A stretch of 15,198 bases of DNA, taken from positions 1-15,198 of the forward strand of contig JBBQWN010000044.1 in assembly GCA_038210595.1 (NCBI GenBank). The letters are read 5' to 3'. Each line of letters begins with the position of its first letter. Positions within the stretch are counted from its first letter, which is position 1. The DNA comes from Glacieibacterium sp038210595 (GTDB lineage: Bacteria > Pseudomonadota > Alphaproteobacteria > Sphingomonadales > Sphingomonadaceae). A program made the position numbers and the translations under genes. Shown here piece after piece: positions 7,386-14,303 of the stretch. The notes under the pieces were generated by a model. It saw only the letters and a list, made by a program, of their open reading frames with translations, did no database searches and had not been told where the DNA came from.

Positions 7386-8885
7386 CTAGCGGACGTTGAC
7401 CTCGACGCGGCGGGCGGCGCTGTCGTCGCCGGCGCCCTGCGTCGTCTCAGCCGGCTTCTCCAGCACGATGCGGCTCTCGTCGACGCCCGCTTCCTTCAGC
7501 GCTGCCGCAACGGCGAAAGCGCGCTGCTTGGCAAGCAGCTTGTTGGCGGCGGCGTTACCGGTCGGGTCGTTGTAGCCCGACACCACCGCCTTCGCCGTCG
7601 GCGACGCCTTCAGCGCGGCGATGATCTGCGCGCCCTTGGCGGCGAGATCGGCCGACACCGTGGACTTGCCGGTATCGAAGAAGACGTTCAGCTGCCCGGT
7701 CGTAGCGGTGACCCCTGCCCCGGCCGGAACTTCGACCGCGGCGGCAACTACCCCGGCGGGCGGCAACGGCTGCGGGTTCAGTGTAACCGCCTCCCAGCTG
7801 TCCGGTCCGAGCGGCGCCCGCCACTGCGACGACGCCCGCGCCACCGTCATCGGACCGAACGGCCCCTTTAGCGCCGGATAGTCCTTGAGCATCGGATAGC
7901 CGTTCATCGGCTTGGCGAGACCCTGGTGGCAGGTCAGGCAATTGACCTTGTAGGGGTCGCCAAGATGCCCCTTGCGGTTCGCCGGGAAGACGCCCGCCAG
8001 CGGCTCGATATAGGCGTTGTTGATGTTGCGGACCATGCGGATGCCGTACCAGGCGGTGCCGCGCTGCGGCATGCTGAGGCTCCACGACTGGAAGTTGCCG
8101 GCGTTGTGGCAATAGGTGCAGTTGACCCCCAGCGCCGACGACATGTGCATCATCAGCCCATAGGTCTTCTCGGCGTGCTTGACGCCGCCACCGGCGTTGG
8201 CCGGATAGGGGGTCGCACCGGCCAGCCGGATTTCCTGATTGTCGCGCAGATAGGCGCTGAACGGGTCGGACGGCAGCGACGCAAAGGCGACGGTCTTCAG
8301 CGGCGTGTTCTGGCCGCGCTTGTTGCCCTTCAGCACGCCGCCATTGTCGCCGCCGGTGGGGTCGATCGCCCACTTGTTGACGGGCACCGCATTGCCGCGG
8401 TGGCAGGTCCAGCAGGTTACCCCGGCGGGCGAGACATGCTTGCCCCACTGGCCGTTGATCGACTGCGTCATCTGGATCATCCGGCGCGCGACGACCTTGG
8501 TATATTTCTCGTCCGACGCCATGTTCTCGGGGTTGTGGCAGTAGTTGCAGCCCTGACCCTCACCATCGCCGGGCGCGATCCAGGTCGTCATCGCCGCCAT
8601 CAGATAGTTGAACTGCTCGGTGCTGATGTTGTTCAGCACCTTGACGTTCTGATAGGCGGCGCCGGCGCGCTCGCCTTCCAGCATCGCGGGCTCGAGCGGA
8701 TAGGGCGGCGCCGGCACCGGCGCGACCTTGGCGGCCGCCTTCTTCAGCAGGCTGGTGTCGTTGACCTGGTCGCCGCCCGTGCCGCGATACCCGGTCTGCT
8801 TCCACTCCTTCATGCCGACATCGCAGCCGGCGAGACCGGCACCCAGCACGAGGGTGAGCGCCAGCGTCCGCAGGTTCACAGTCAT
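7386..8885 (-). CDS. pufC: Photosynthetic reaction centre tetraheme cytochrome subunit fused to an OmpA-like domain
   Basis: PufC re-reduces the photo-oxidised special pair from soluble electron donors on the periplasmic side. The 499-aa product has a lipoprotein signal (LAGC, lipidated Cys21, Asp at +2). It has four heme motifs: CNYCH (113-117), CWTCH (158-162), CTYCH (256-260) and CLTCH (316-320). Axial ligands fit the Blastochloris viridis pattern: Met99, Met136, His150 (8 residues before the second CxxCH) and Met245. The cytochrome part ends near residue 365. A Pro/Ala/Val-rich linker (about 373-397) leads to an OmpA-like domain at 398-499: VFFDTGKSTVS, then GYNDPTG with Asp440, Arg455 fifteen residues later, and RRVEV near the end. 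Typical PufC is about 320-380 aa, so the tail is an addition, in one unbroken frame. The ATG overlaps the pufM stop as ATGA, with GGGAG 7 nt upstream. Confidence 0.95.
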   Translation of the reverse strand: MTVNLRTLALTLVLGAGLAGCDVGMKEWKQTGYRGTGGDQVNDTSLLKKAAAKVAPVPAPPYPLEPAMLEGERAGAAYQNVKVLNNISTEQFNYLMAAMTTWIAPGDGEGQGCNYCHNPENMASDEKYTKVVARRMIQMTQSINGQWGKHVSPAGVTCWTCHRGNAVPVNKWAIDPTGGDNGGVLKGNKRGQNTPLKTVAFASLPSDPFSAYLRDNQEIRLAGATPYPANAGGGVKHAEKTYGLMMHMSSALGVNCTYCHNAGNFQSWSLSMPQRGTAWYGIRMVRNINNAYIEPLAGVFPANRKGHLGDPYKVNCLTCHQGLAKPMNGYPMLKDYPALKGPFGPMTVARASSQWRAPLGPDSWEAVTLNPQPLPPAGVVAAAVEVPAGAGVTATTGQLNVFFDTGKSTVSADLAAKGAQIIAALKASPTAKAVVSGYNDPTGNAAANKLLAKQRAFAVAAALKEAGVDESRIVLEKPAETTQGAGDDSAARRVEVNVR

Positions 8886-9856
8886 TTCGGCGCTCCCGGA
8901 AGCGTGGCGGGGTCGATCGTCCCGGTCGCGGGATAGATCGGCGCATAATGATGCTGCTGCGCCCACAGGTACCAGTTGTCGACGACGGTGCCGGTCAACA
9001 GGATGCCGATGCCACCCGTGAAGGTGGTCAGCACCGCGAACCACCACGCCCAGCGGTGGATCGATTCGTACGAAGCATTGAAACCCATCGTCCAGCGCCA
9101 GAACAGTCCCGCCCGCTCGGCGGCGGTGCCGCGGTCGGTGATATGCTCCAGTTCGCGCTCGCCGCCGTATCTGCCAACCGCGAGAATCGTCGCACCGTGC
9201 ATCGCGAACAGCAGCGTCGAACCGTAGAGGAAGACGATCGAGAGGCAGTGGAACGGGTTGTAGAAGAGGTTGCCGTAGCGGATCGAGAACGCCGCGGTCC
9301 AGTCGAGGTGCGGGAAGATCCCGAACGGCACCGCTTCCGACCACGATCCCATCGCCAGCGGCCGGATGAAGCCGAGCACCAGCATCAGCCAGATCGCCGA
9401 CAGGAAGGCCCAGCTGACATGCGTGCCCATGCCCAGCCGCCGCGCCCGGATGTAGGTGCGTGCCCACCACAGCAGCACCGAGGTGGTCATGCAGAAGCCT
9501 GCGATCACCCACCAGCCGCCCTGCGCCAGGGGCGGCAGGATCTGGAACCCGTATTTCGGTGCCGGCGGCTCGAGCGCGAGCCAGAACAGCTGCCGGACGA
9601 ACTGTACCGGATCCCAATTTACCGAGGCCCACATGTTCAGGCCGATGATCTCGAACGCCAGGAAACCGAACATCAGCGAGGCGAGGCCGAGCCGGCCGAG
9701 ATAGATCGGCCCAAGCTGCGCCGCGCCGAGCTTGCCGGCCCAGTAGCTATAGCCCGGATTGCCGTCGCGCGGGAAATCCCCGGTCGGCAGCGGCACCCCG
9801 AGTTCGGGGGCCGAGCGAACCTGGATCTGGGTGATGAAATTCTGATAGCGCGCCAT
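8882..9856 (-). CDS. pufM: Photosynthetic reaction centre M subunit
   Basis: The 324-aa M subunit of the type-2 reaction centre, a five-helix inner-membrane protein that pairs with PufL to bind bacteriochlorophylls, bacteriopheophytins, quinones and iron. Landmarks sit one residue after Rhodobacter sphaeroides numbering: His183 (FPHLDW), His203 (NPFH, special pair), Tyr211, His220, Glu235 and His267 (iron ligands), and Trp253 at the QA site. The hallmark ERELEHITDRGTAAERA is present. A C-terminal extension beyond the last helix (from about 300) is usual in species that bind PufC. The AGGGGG ribosome binding site at 9865-9870 lies 8 nt before the ATG and touches the pufL stop codon. The last bases overlap the pufC start. 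Confidence 0.98.
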   Translation of the reverse strand: MARYQNFITQIQVRSAPELGVPLPTGDFPRDGNPGYSYWAGKLGAAQLGPIYLGRLGLASLMFGFLAFEIIGLNMWASVNWDPVQFVRQLFWLALEPPAPKYGFQILPPLAQGGWWVIAGFCMTTSVLLWWARTYIRARRLGMGTHVSWAFLSAIWLMLVLGFIRPLAMGSWSEAVPFGIFPHLDWTAAFSIRYGNLFYNPFHCLSIVFLYGSTLLFAMHGATILAVGRYGGERELEHITDRGTAAERAGLFWRWTMGFNASYESIHRWAWWFAVLTTFTGGIGILLTGTVVDNWYLWAQQHHYAPIYPATGTIDPATLPGAPK

Positions 9857-9869
9857 TGTTCTTACCCCC

Positions 9870-10694
9870 TCACGACCAGATCGGCAGGTTGAGCCACCAG
9901 GTCCACCATTCGGGCCAGCCGCGGGTCCAGAACGGTCCTGAGATGATGATGCAGACCGCGCTCCAGAACCCGGCGTTCAGCGCCAGGAACAGCCCGAGGC
10001 GGTGGATGCCGAGCGTGCCGATCGAATAGCCGATCAGGTCGCGGAAGAACGTATCCTCATATTCCGGCGTCTTGACCTCGCCGCCCTTCTTCGGATTGAC
10101 CGCCGACAGGATCAGGCCGCCATGCAGCGCGAGCGCCAGCGTCGTGGTGAAGAAGAAACTCACCGCCAGCATGTGCGCCGGGTTGTAGTGGAAATGCAGG
10201 TACTGATAGCCGGTGTTCGACACCCAATCGAGGTGGCTGAAGATGCCGTAGGGGAAGCCGAAGCCCCAGGCCCCGAGCAGCAGCGGCCGGATCACCACCA
10301 GGCTGACATAGGCGAAGATGGCGACGCCGAAGGCGAAGGGCACATGATAGCCGATGCCGAGTTTGCGGCAGATCTCGACCTCGCGCAGCATCCAGGACAC
10401 GAAGGCCCCGATCGCGCAGACGGTGATGATCTGCCAGAAGCCGCCCTCAGCCAAGGGAGCGAGCGCAAGGCCGTATTTCAGGTCGGGCGGCGCGATCGAG
10501 ATCAGCCACGGGTTCCACGTCGGCCCCTGCGAGGCGGCGTAGAAGATCAGGCTGGTCCCGAGGATGCTGAAGAACAGCGTCGTGATCCCGAAGAAGCCGA
10601 CGAAGAACGGACCCACCCAGAAATCGAACAGGTCGCCGCCGAGCAGCGTGCCCCCGCGTACGCGATACTTCCGCTCGAAGCTCAACAGCGCCAT
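9870..10694 (-). CDS. pufL: Photosynthetic reaction centre L subunit
   Basis: A 274-aa L subunit beginning ALLSFERKYRVRGGTLLGG after Met, as in all purple-bacterial PufL. Cofactor ligands are His154 (SHLDW), His174 (NPAH, special pair), and His191 and His231 (iron). The QB proton-path residues Glu213, Asp214 and Ser224 are present, all offset by one from Rhodobacter numbering. Tyr212 takes the place of the His found next to the QB Glu in R. sphaeroides. The GGAGGG at 10702-10707 lies 7 nt before the ATG. The gene follows pufA after a 105-nt spacer with a strong hairpin and precedes pufM by 13 nt, so it is part of the puf operon. Confidence 0.98.
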   Translation of the reverse strand: MALLSFERKYRVRGGTLLGGDLFDFWVGPFFVGFFGITTLFFSILGTSLIFYAASQGPTWNPWLISIAPPDLKYGLALAPLAEGGFWQIITVCAIGAFVSWMLREVEICRKLGIGYHVPFAFGVAIFAYVSLVVIRPLLLGAWGFGFPYGIFSHLDWVSNTGYQYLHFHYNPAHMLAVSFFFTTTLALALHGGLILSAVNPKKGGEVKTPEYEDTFFRDLIGYSIGTLGIHRLGLFLALNAGFWSAVCIIISGPFWTRGWPEWWTWWLNLPIWS

Positions 10695-10758
10695 TGCCAG
10701 GCCCTCCGACCGCTAACCCTCACGCGGGTCGCCGTCCGTTCAGTGAAATCAAACCGGT

Positions 10759-10797
10759 GACGTCCGGCGGGGTGGTTGCCCATCCCGCCGGAGCGTC
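10759..10797 (-). ncRNA. pufA-pufL intercistronic mRNA stem-loop
   Basis: The transcript can fold GACG, a one-base bulge, then UCCGGCGGG paired with CCCGCCGGA and CGUC. An A/C mismatch and UGG/CCA follow, closed by the loop GCAA, a GNRA tetraloop. That gives 16 base pairs in total. The stem starts three nucleotides after the pufA stop. Hairpins at this place in Rhodobacter protect the upstream pufBA segment from 3' decay, so antenna is made in excess over reaction centre; the same role is inferred here. It is an mRNA element, not a separate RNA gene. Confidence 0.75.
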
Positions 10798-10799
10798 AG

Positions 10800-10973
10800 T
10801 CAGGACGTTGCGGCCGGTGCGGCGGCCACGGTTCCGTGGGTCGGCGCGTCGAGCCAGTTGAAGCGCTCGGTGCTGAGCAGGATGAAGTGAATCAGCAGTG
10901 CGAGGATGAAAAGGAATACGAACAGAGCGACCAGCGCACGGCGCGGGTCGAACATTTGCCACATTCTCCACAT
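10800..10973 (-). CDS. pufA: Light-harvesting LH1 alpha polypeptide
   Basis: A 57-aa single-helix inner-membrane protein, too short for many gene finders. It begins MWRMWQMFDPRRALVALFVF, the classic LH1 alpha N-terminus with FDPRR. The bacteriochlorophyll ligand is His29 (LLIHFILLST), and FNWL (38-41) carries the Trp that usually hydrogen-bonds the pigment. The C-terminus is Ala/Pro/Thr-rich. It starts 12 nt after the pufB stop with a strong ribosome binding site and is followed at once by a stem-loop. Confidence 0.97.
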   Translation of the reverse strand: MWRMWQMFDPRRALVALFVFLFILALLIHFILLSTERFNWLDAPTHGTVAAAPAATS

Positions 10974-10981
10974 GGTCAGGG

Positions 10982-10987
10982 CTCCTT
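10982..10987 (-). promoter_or_regulatory. Strong ribosome binding site of pufA overlapping the pufB stop
   Basis: AAGGAG lies 8 nt before the pufA ATG. Its first two bases belong to the pufB TAA stop codon. Ribosomes finishing pufB are therefore placed directly at the pufA start, which fits the one-to-one need for the alpha and beta antenna chains. Confidence 0.8.
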
Positions 10988-11216
10988 ATGCCAGGCCGGT
11001 GGTGCTGGCGGGTGCCATCACCGGGGTTGCGTCGGCCAGTGCCTTGGCTTCACCGAGCCACGGCCGCCACTGCCAGACGAGGAAGTGCGCGATGATCGCG
11101 ATCACCGTGAACACGATGAAGCTGGTGATGAAGAGCCCGTGGAACTCCTTCGCCTCTGCTTCGGTCAGATACGTGCTCGCGCCGATGCGGTCGTCTGTCG
11201 GTCTAATATCGCTCAT
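10986..11216 (-). CDS. pufB: Light-harvesting LH1 beta polypeptide with C-terminal tail
   Basis: A 76-aa LH1 beta chain. The N-terminal YLTEAEAKEFHGLF (16-29) and the helix end IIAHFLVWQWRPWL (41-54) are diagnostic. His44 ligates bacteriochlorophyll, and His26 is the conserved upstream His. Classical LH1 beta ends almost directly after RPW(F/L). Here 22 further residues follow, rich in Ala, Pro and Thr, ending at a normal TAA. The start ATG at 11216 has GGAG-type sequence just upstream and no in-frame alternative nearby. The tail would face the periplasm. First gene of the puf group, 130 nt after bchZ. Confidence 0.96.
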   Translation of the reverse strand: MSDIRPTDDRIGASTYLTEAEAKEFHGLFITSFIVFTVIAIIAHFLVWQWRPWLGEAKALADATPVMAPASTTGLA

Positions 11217-11346
11217 TGCTCCATCTCCAGGTTGTCCGCCGGAACATGGAGGACGCTTGCGGCGACTCCTGGCGGTATCGAAGCAGCGACCACCGCCGCG
11301 ACGATCGGTTGAGGCCCTTGTTGGGCCGAAAGGGTGCGCGACCGTA
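11217..11346 (-). promoter_or_regulatory. bchZ-pufB spacer
   Basis: This 130-nt spacer is the longest inside the photosynthesis block. It contains a small hairpin, GGCCC-TTGTT-GGGCC (11313-11327), shortly after the bchZ stop. Near the pufB ribosome binding site there is a short imperfect inverted repeat, TGTCCGCCGGAACA (11233-11246). I find no TGT-N12-ACA box of the PpsR/CrtJ type and no pufQ-like reading frame. A puf promoter may lie here or inside bchZ, as in Rhodobacter; none is recognisable by eye. Confidence 0.4.
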
Positions 11347-12798
11347 TCATGCGGCCATGCTCTCGATGGCGCGGGCGGCAGCGGCCAGCTCGCGCGCAGT
11401 AACCGCCGGCAGCCCGGCATTGCGCGCCTGCCGCTCGGCGGCGTCGCGCAGGCGCTTGGCGGCGGAAATCCGCACCAGCACCGGCTGCGCCTCGACCAGC
11501 GCGTCGAACTCGGCCTTGGCCTCGTCTTCCCACGCCACCTGGGCGAGGATGCGCGCCGGCGTCGCGTCGGCGGCGTCCATCGCGGTCGACAGCGGCAGGA
11601 TGTTGAATAGCGCGTCGAACAGCGCGTTGCAGACTTCCTGGACCAGCCAGGTCGCGCCCGCATAGCCCATGTACGGGGTGCCGGTGGCGCGGCGGATGGC
11701 GGCGCCGGGGAAGCTGGCCGGCACGAAGATCGCGCGGCTGCCGAGCTCCGCCATGTACATGCGCTCGTTGGAGGAGCCGAACATCACCAGCGGCGGGGTT
11801 GTCTTGAGCGCTGCCTTGACCGCGGCATTGTCGGGCTTGACCCCGGCGGTGCGGCTGAACGCAAAGGTGCAGGGCAGGCCGAGGTCGTCCTCCAGGAACG
11901 CCTTCATGCCGCGCGCATAGGTCTCGGTGGCGACGACCGCGAAGCTCGCGGTGCCGAAGAAGTCTTGGGTCACCGACCGCCACAGGTCCCACAGCGGCTT
12001 GATCGTGGTGTGCTTTTCCTGCGCGATGAACGGCTGCGGGTCGAGATCGAGCAGTTCGCCGAGTTTCTCGAGAAACAGTGTCGTCGATGTCAGGCCCATG
12101 GGCGCCTGCAGGTACGGGCGCTCCAGCGTCTCGCAGAGGCCACGGCCGAACTCGCGGTACATGCAGACGTTGACCTCGGCATCGGCCAGCCGCTTGACGT
12201 CCGCCAGGTGGCTGCCGAGCGGGAACACCATGCCGACCTCGGCGCCGATGCCTTCGATCAGGCGGCGGATCTCGTGCAGGTCGGATGCCATGTTGAAGCA
12301 GCCGTACTGCGGCCCGATGATGTTGACCTTGGGCTTCGCACCCTCCTTGCGGGGGCGGAGCGCGGGCACTTTCTTGGTGCCGTACTGGGTCCACAGCCAG
12401 GTCAGCGCGCGGTCGGCCGACTGCCACTGATCCTCGTCGATGGTGCGCGGCAGGAAGCGCTGGATGTTGGTACCCTCGGGCGTCACGCCGCCGCCGATCA
12501 TCTCGGCAATGCTTCCGGTCACGACGACGGCGGGCAGGTCGCGGTCGAGCGTCGCCCAGGCCCGCTTCATCGCGCCCTCGGTGCCGTGGCGGCCGAGCTC
12601 GTCCTCGCCCAGCCCGGTGACGACGATCGGCAGTTCGTGGGGAGGAAGCCCGTCGGTATAGTGTAGGACGCTGGTCACCGGCAGGTTCTCGCAACCGACC
12701 GGCCCGTCGATGATGACCTGCAGGCCCTTGATCGCGGTGAAGGCGTAGACCGCCCCCCAATAGCCGCCGGCCCGGTCATGATCGATGATCAGAGTCAT
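11347..12798 (-). CDS. bchZ: Chlorophyllide a reductase subunit Z
   Basis: A 483-aa NifK-like subunit of chlorophyllide a oxidoreductase. Together with BchY it forms the catalytic component that receives electrons from BchX and reduces ring B, committing the pigment to the bacteriochlorin type. Visible hallmarks are AGGYWGAVYAF (10-20), DGPVGCENLPVT (31-42) with Cys36 as the single Fe-S ligand expected from this subunit, and GGGVTPEGTNIQRFLPRTIDEDQW further on. PYMGYAGATWLVQEVCNALFD lies in the C-terminal part. Length is normal. The ATG overlaps the bchY stop as ATGA; the ribosome binding site is weak, so coupling is likely. Confidence 0.97.
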   Translation of the reverse strand: MTLIIDHDRAGGYWGAVYAFTAIKGLQVIIDGPVGCENLPVTSVLHYTDGLPPHELPIVVTGLGEDELGRHGTEGAMKRAWATLDRDLPAVVVTGSIAEMIGGGVTPEGTNIQRFLPRTIDEDQWQSADRALTWLWTQYGTKKVPALRPRKEGAKPKVNIIGPQYGCFNMASDLHEIRRLIEGIGAEVGMVFPLGSHLADVKRLADAEVNVCMYREFGRGLCETLERPYLQAPMGLTSTTLFLEKLGELLDLDPQPFIAQEKHTTIKPLWDLWRSVTQDFFGTASFAVVATETYARGMKAFLEDDLGLPCTFAFSRTAGVKPDNAAVKAALKTTPPLVMFGSSNERMYMAELGSRAIFVPASFPGAAIRRATGTPYMGYAGATWLVQEVCNALFDALFNILPLSTAMDAADATPARILAQVAWEDEAKAEFDALVEAQPVLVRISAAKRLRDAAERQARNAGLPAVTARELAAAARAIESMAA

Positions 12799-14303
12799 GA
12801 CCCGATCGACTCTTCGGCCTTGGCAGCGGCGATGCGCTTGCCGGCGATCTTGGCCTTGAACTCGGGACGGGCGACCGGGGTCCTTTCCCAGATGCCGGCG
12901 CTGTCACCGGTGCCGACGCCTTCGAAGAACGCCTTCATGCGGTCGAAACGGACCTGGTTGCCGAGCGCCGCATTGACGACCGTCGCGAGGCTGCCCGCCC
13001 CCGCCACGCCCATCAGCGGACGCGCCGAAATCAGGTTGGTGAAATAGAGCGCCGGGATCGCGCGCGACTTGGCATGTTGAACGACTGGCGTCGTGCCGAT
13101 GGCGAGATCGGGCTTGAAGAAGTCGACCGCGGCGAGATCGTTCTCGAGGCTCGCGCGGTACTGGACCGTGCACCCGCGGGCCTCGAGCCATTCGCGGTCC
13201 GGGTCGGACCATTTCGTGCGCGGGCAGGCAGTGCCCACGTAAGGCACTTCCGCGCCGCTCTCGATCAGCAGCCGGGCGACCAGCAGCTCCGAGCCTTCGT
13301 AGCCGGAGACGGTGATGCGGCCCTTGATCGGGGCATTGGCCAAGGCCGCGCCGATGGCGGGCAGGAACTTGTTCTTGGCGGCATCGACCTGCGCCTGCGC
13401 GATGCCGCAAGCTGCACCGACCGAGTCGAGCCAGGCGGCGGTGCCATCGCGGCCGACCGGGGCGGACGGCAGCACCTTGCGGCCGGCGGCCTCGAACTCG
13501 CGGACGGATGCCGTGTAGAAGGGGTGGATCGCGGCGACCGCGGCGCAGTCGAGCGCCGAATAGAGCTCGCGCCATTCGCGGGTCGGGACGTTGGGGCCCA
13601 CTGCCAGCCCGAGCGGCTCGAGCATCTGGCCGATGCCGATCGGATCGACCGGAAACATTTCGCCGAGCAAGGTGATCGTCGGCTTGTCGGTGCGGGTCGC
13701 GGGGGCAGCGACGGGGCCGGCCTCGACCTCTTTGCGCGCATACGCCAGCATCGCACCGGCGAGCACATCCTTGGCCTCGGCGTGGGTCGGGATGCCGAAG
13801 CCCGGCACGTCAATGCCGATGATGCGGACGCCGTCGATCTGGTCGGGCAGCAGCTGCAGCGGCACACCGCTCGCGGTCGGCACGCACAGGTTGGTGACGA
13901 CGATGGTGTCGTAGTGCGCCGGGTCGGCCATCTCGTGGACCGCGTCGCGGATGTCCTCGAACAATTTGCCGGTGACGAGGCTTTCCGAATTGAACGGCAC
14001 GTAGCCGACCGAGCGGCGGGCGCCGTAGAAGTGCGACGTGAAGGTCAGGCCGTAGACACAGCAGGCGGAGCCCGAGAGAATCGTCGCGGTGCGGCGCATC
14101 CGCAGGCCCACCCGGAGCGAGCCGAACGCCGGGCACATCGACTGCGGCTGATCGTGCGGCCCAACTGGATAGTCGGCGGCGTAGCGCGCCAGGATTTCCG
14201 ACTTGCCGGCCTTGCTGGCGGCATCGTGCATCGTCGAGCCGCTGCTGCAGCCCCCTTCGATCGCTTCGGCATCATTGGCCGGAGAGAAGCCGAGGTCGGT
14301 CAT
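12795..14303 (-). CDS. bchY: Chlorophyllide a reductase subunit Y
   Basis: A 502-aa NifD-like partner of BchZ. Cysteines that can ligate the shared [4Fe-4S] cluster are visible in QSMCPAFG (Cys57), SGSACCVYGLTF (Cys81/Cys82) and VTNLCVPTASG (Cys140). The family motif HFYGARRSVGYVPFNSESLV lies between them. The ATG at 14303 is chosen because it begins the family-like N-terminus and overlaps the bchX stop as ATGA. The frame is open much further upstream, to 14855, but that part is the bchX gene read in the wrong frame. Length is in the usual range. Confidence 0.96.
   Translation of the reverse strand: MTDLGFSPANDAEAIEGGCSSGSTMHDAASKAGKSEILARYAADYPVGPHDQPQSMCPAFGSLRVGLRMRRTATILSGSACCVYGLTFTSHFYGARRSVGYVPFNSESLVTGKLFEDIRDAVHEMADPAHYDTIVVTNLCVPTASGVPLQLLPDQIDGVRIIGIDVPGFGIPTHAEAKDVLAGAMLAYARKEVEAGPVAAPATRTDKPTITLLGEMFPVDPIGIGQMLEPLGLAVGPNVPTREWRELYSALDCAAVAAIHPFYTASVREFEAAGRKVLPSAPVGRDGTAAWLDSVGAACGIAQAQVDAAKNKFLPAIGAALANAPIKGRITVSGYEGSELLVARLLIESGAEVPYVGTACPRTKWSDPDREWLEARGCTVQYRASLENDLAAVDFFKPDLAIGTTPVVQHAKSRAIPALYFTNLISARPLMGVAGAGSLATVVNAALGNQVRFDRMKAFFEGVGTGDSAGIWERTPVARPEFKAKIAGKRIAAAKAEESIGS

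Noticed and set aside
7926..8936. A 336-codon plus-strand frame opposite pufC
   Set aside because: It is antisense to four heme-binding motifs in the correct order; no independent support.
11217..11663. The upstream in-frame extension of pufB into bchZ
   Set aside because: Residues before MSDIRP are Arg/Pro-rich, out-of-frame bchZ sequence. The LH1 beta N-terminus starts at the ATG at 11216.
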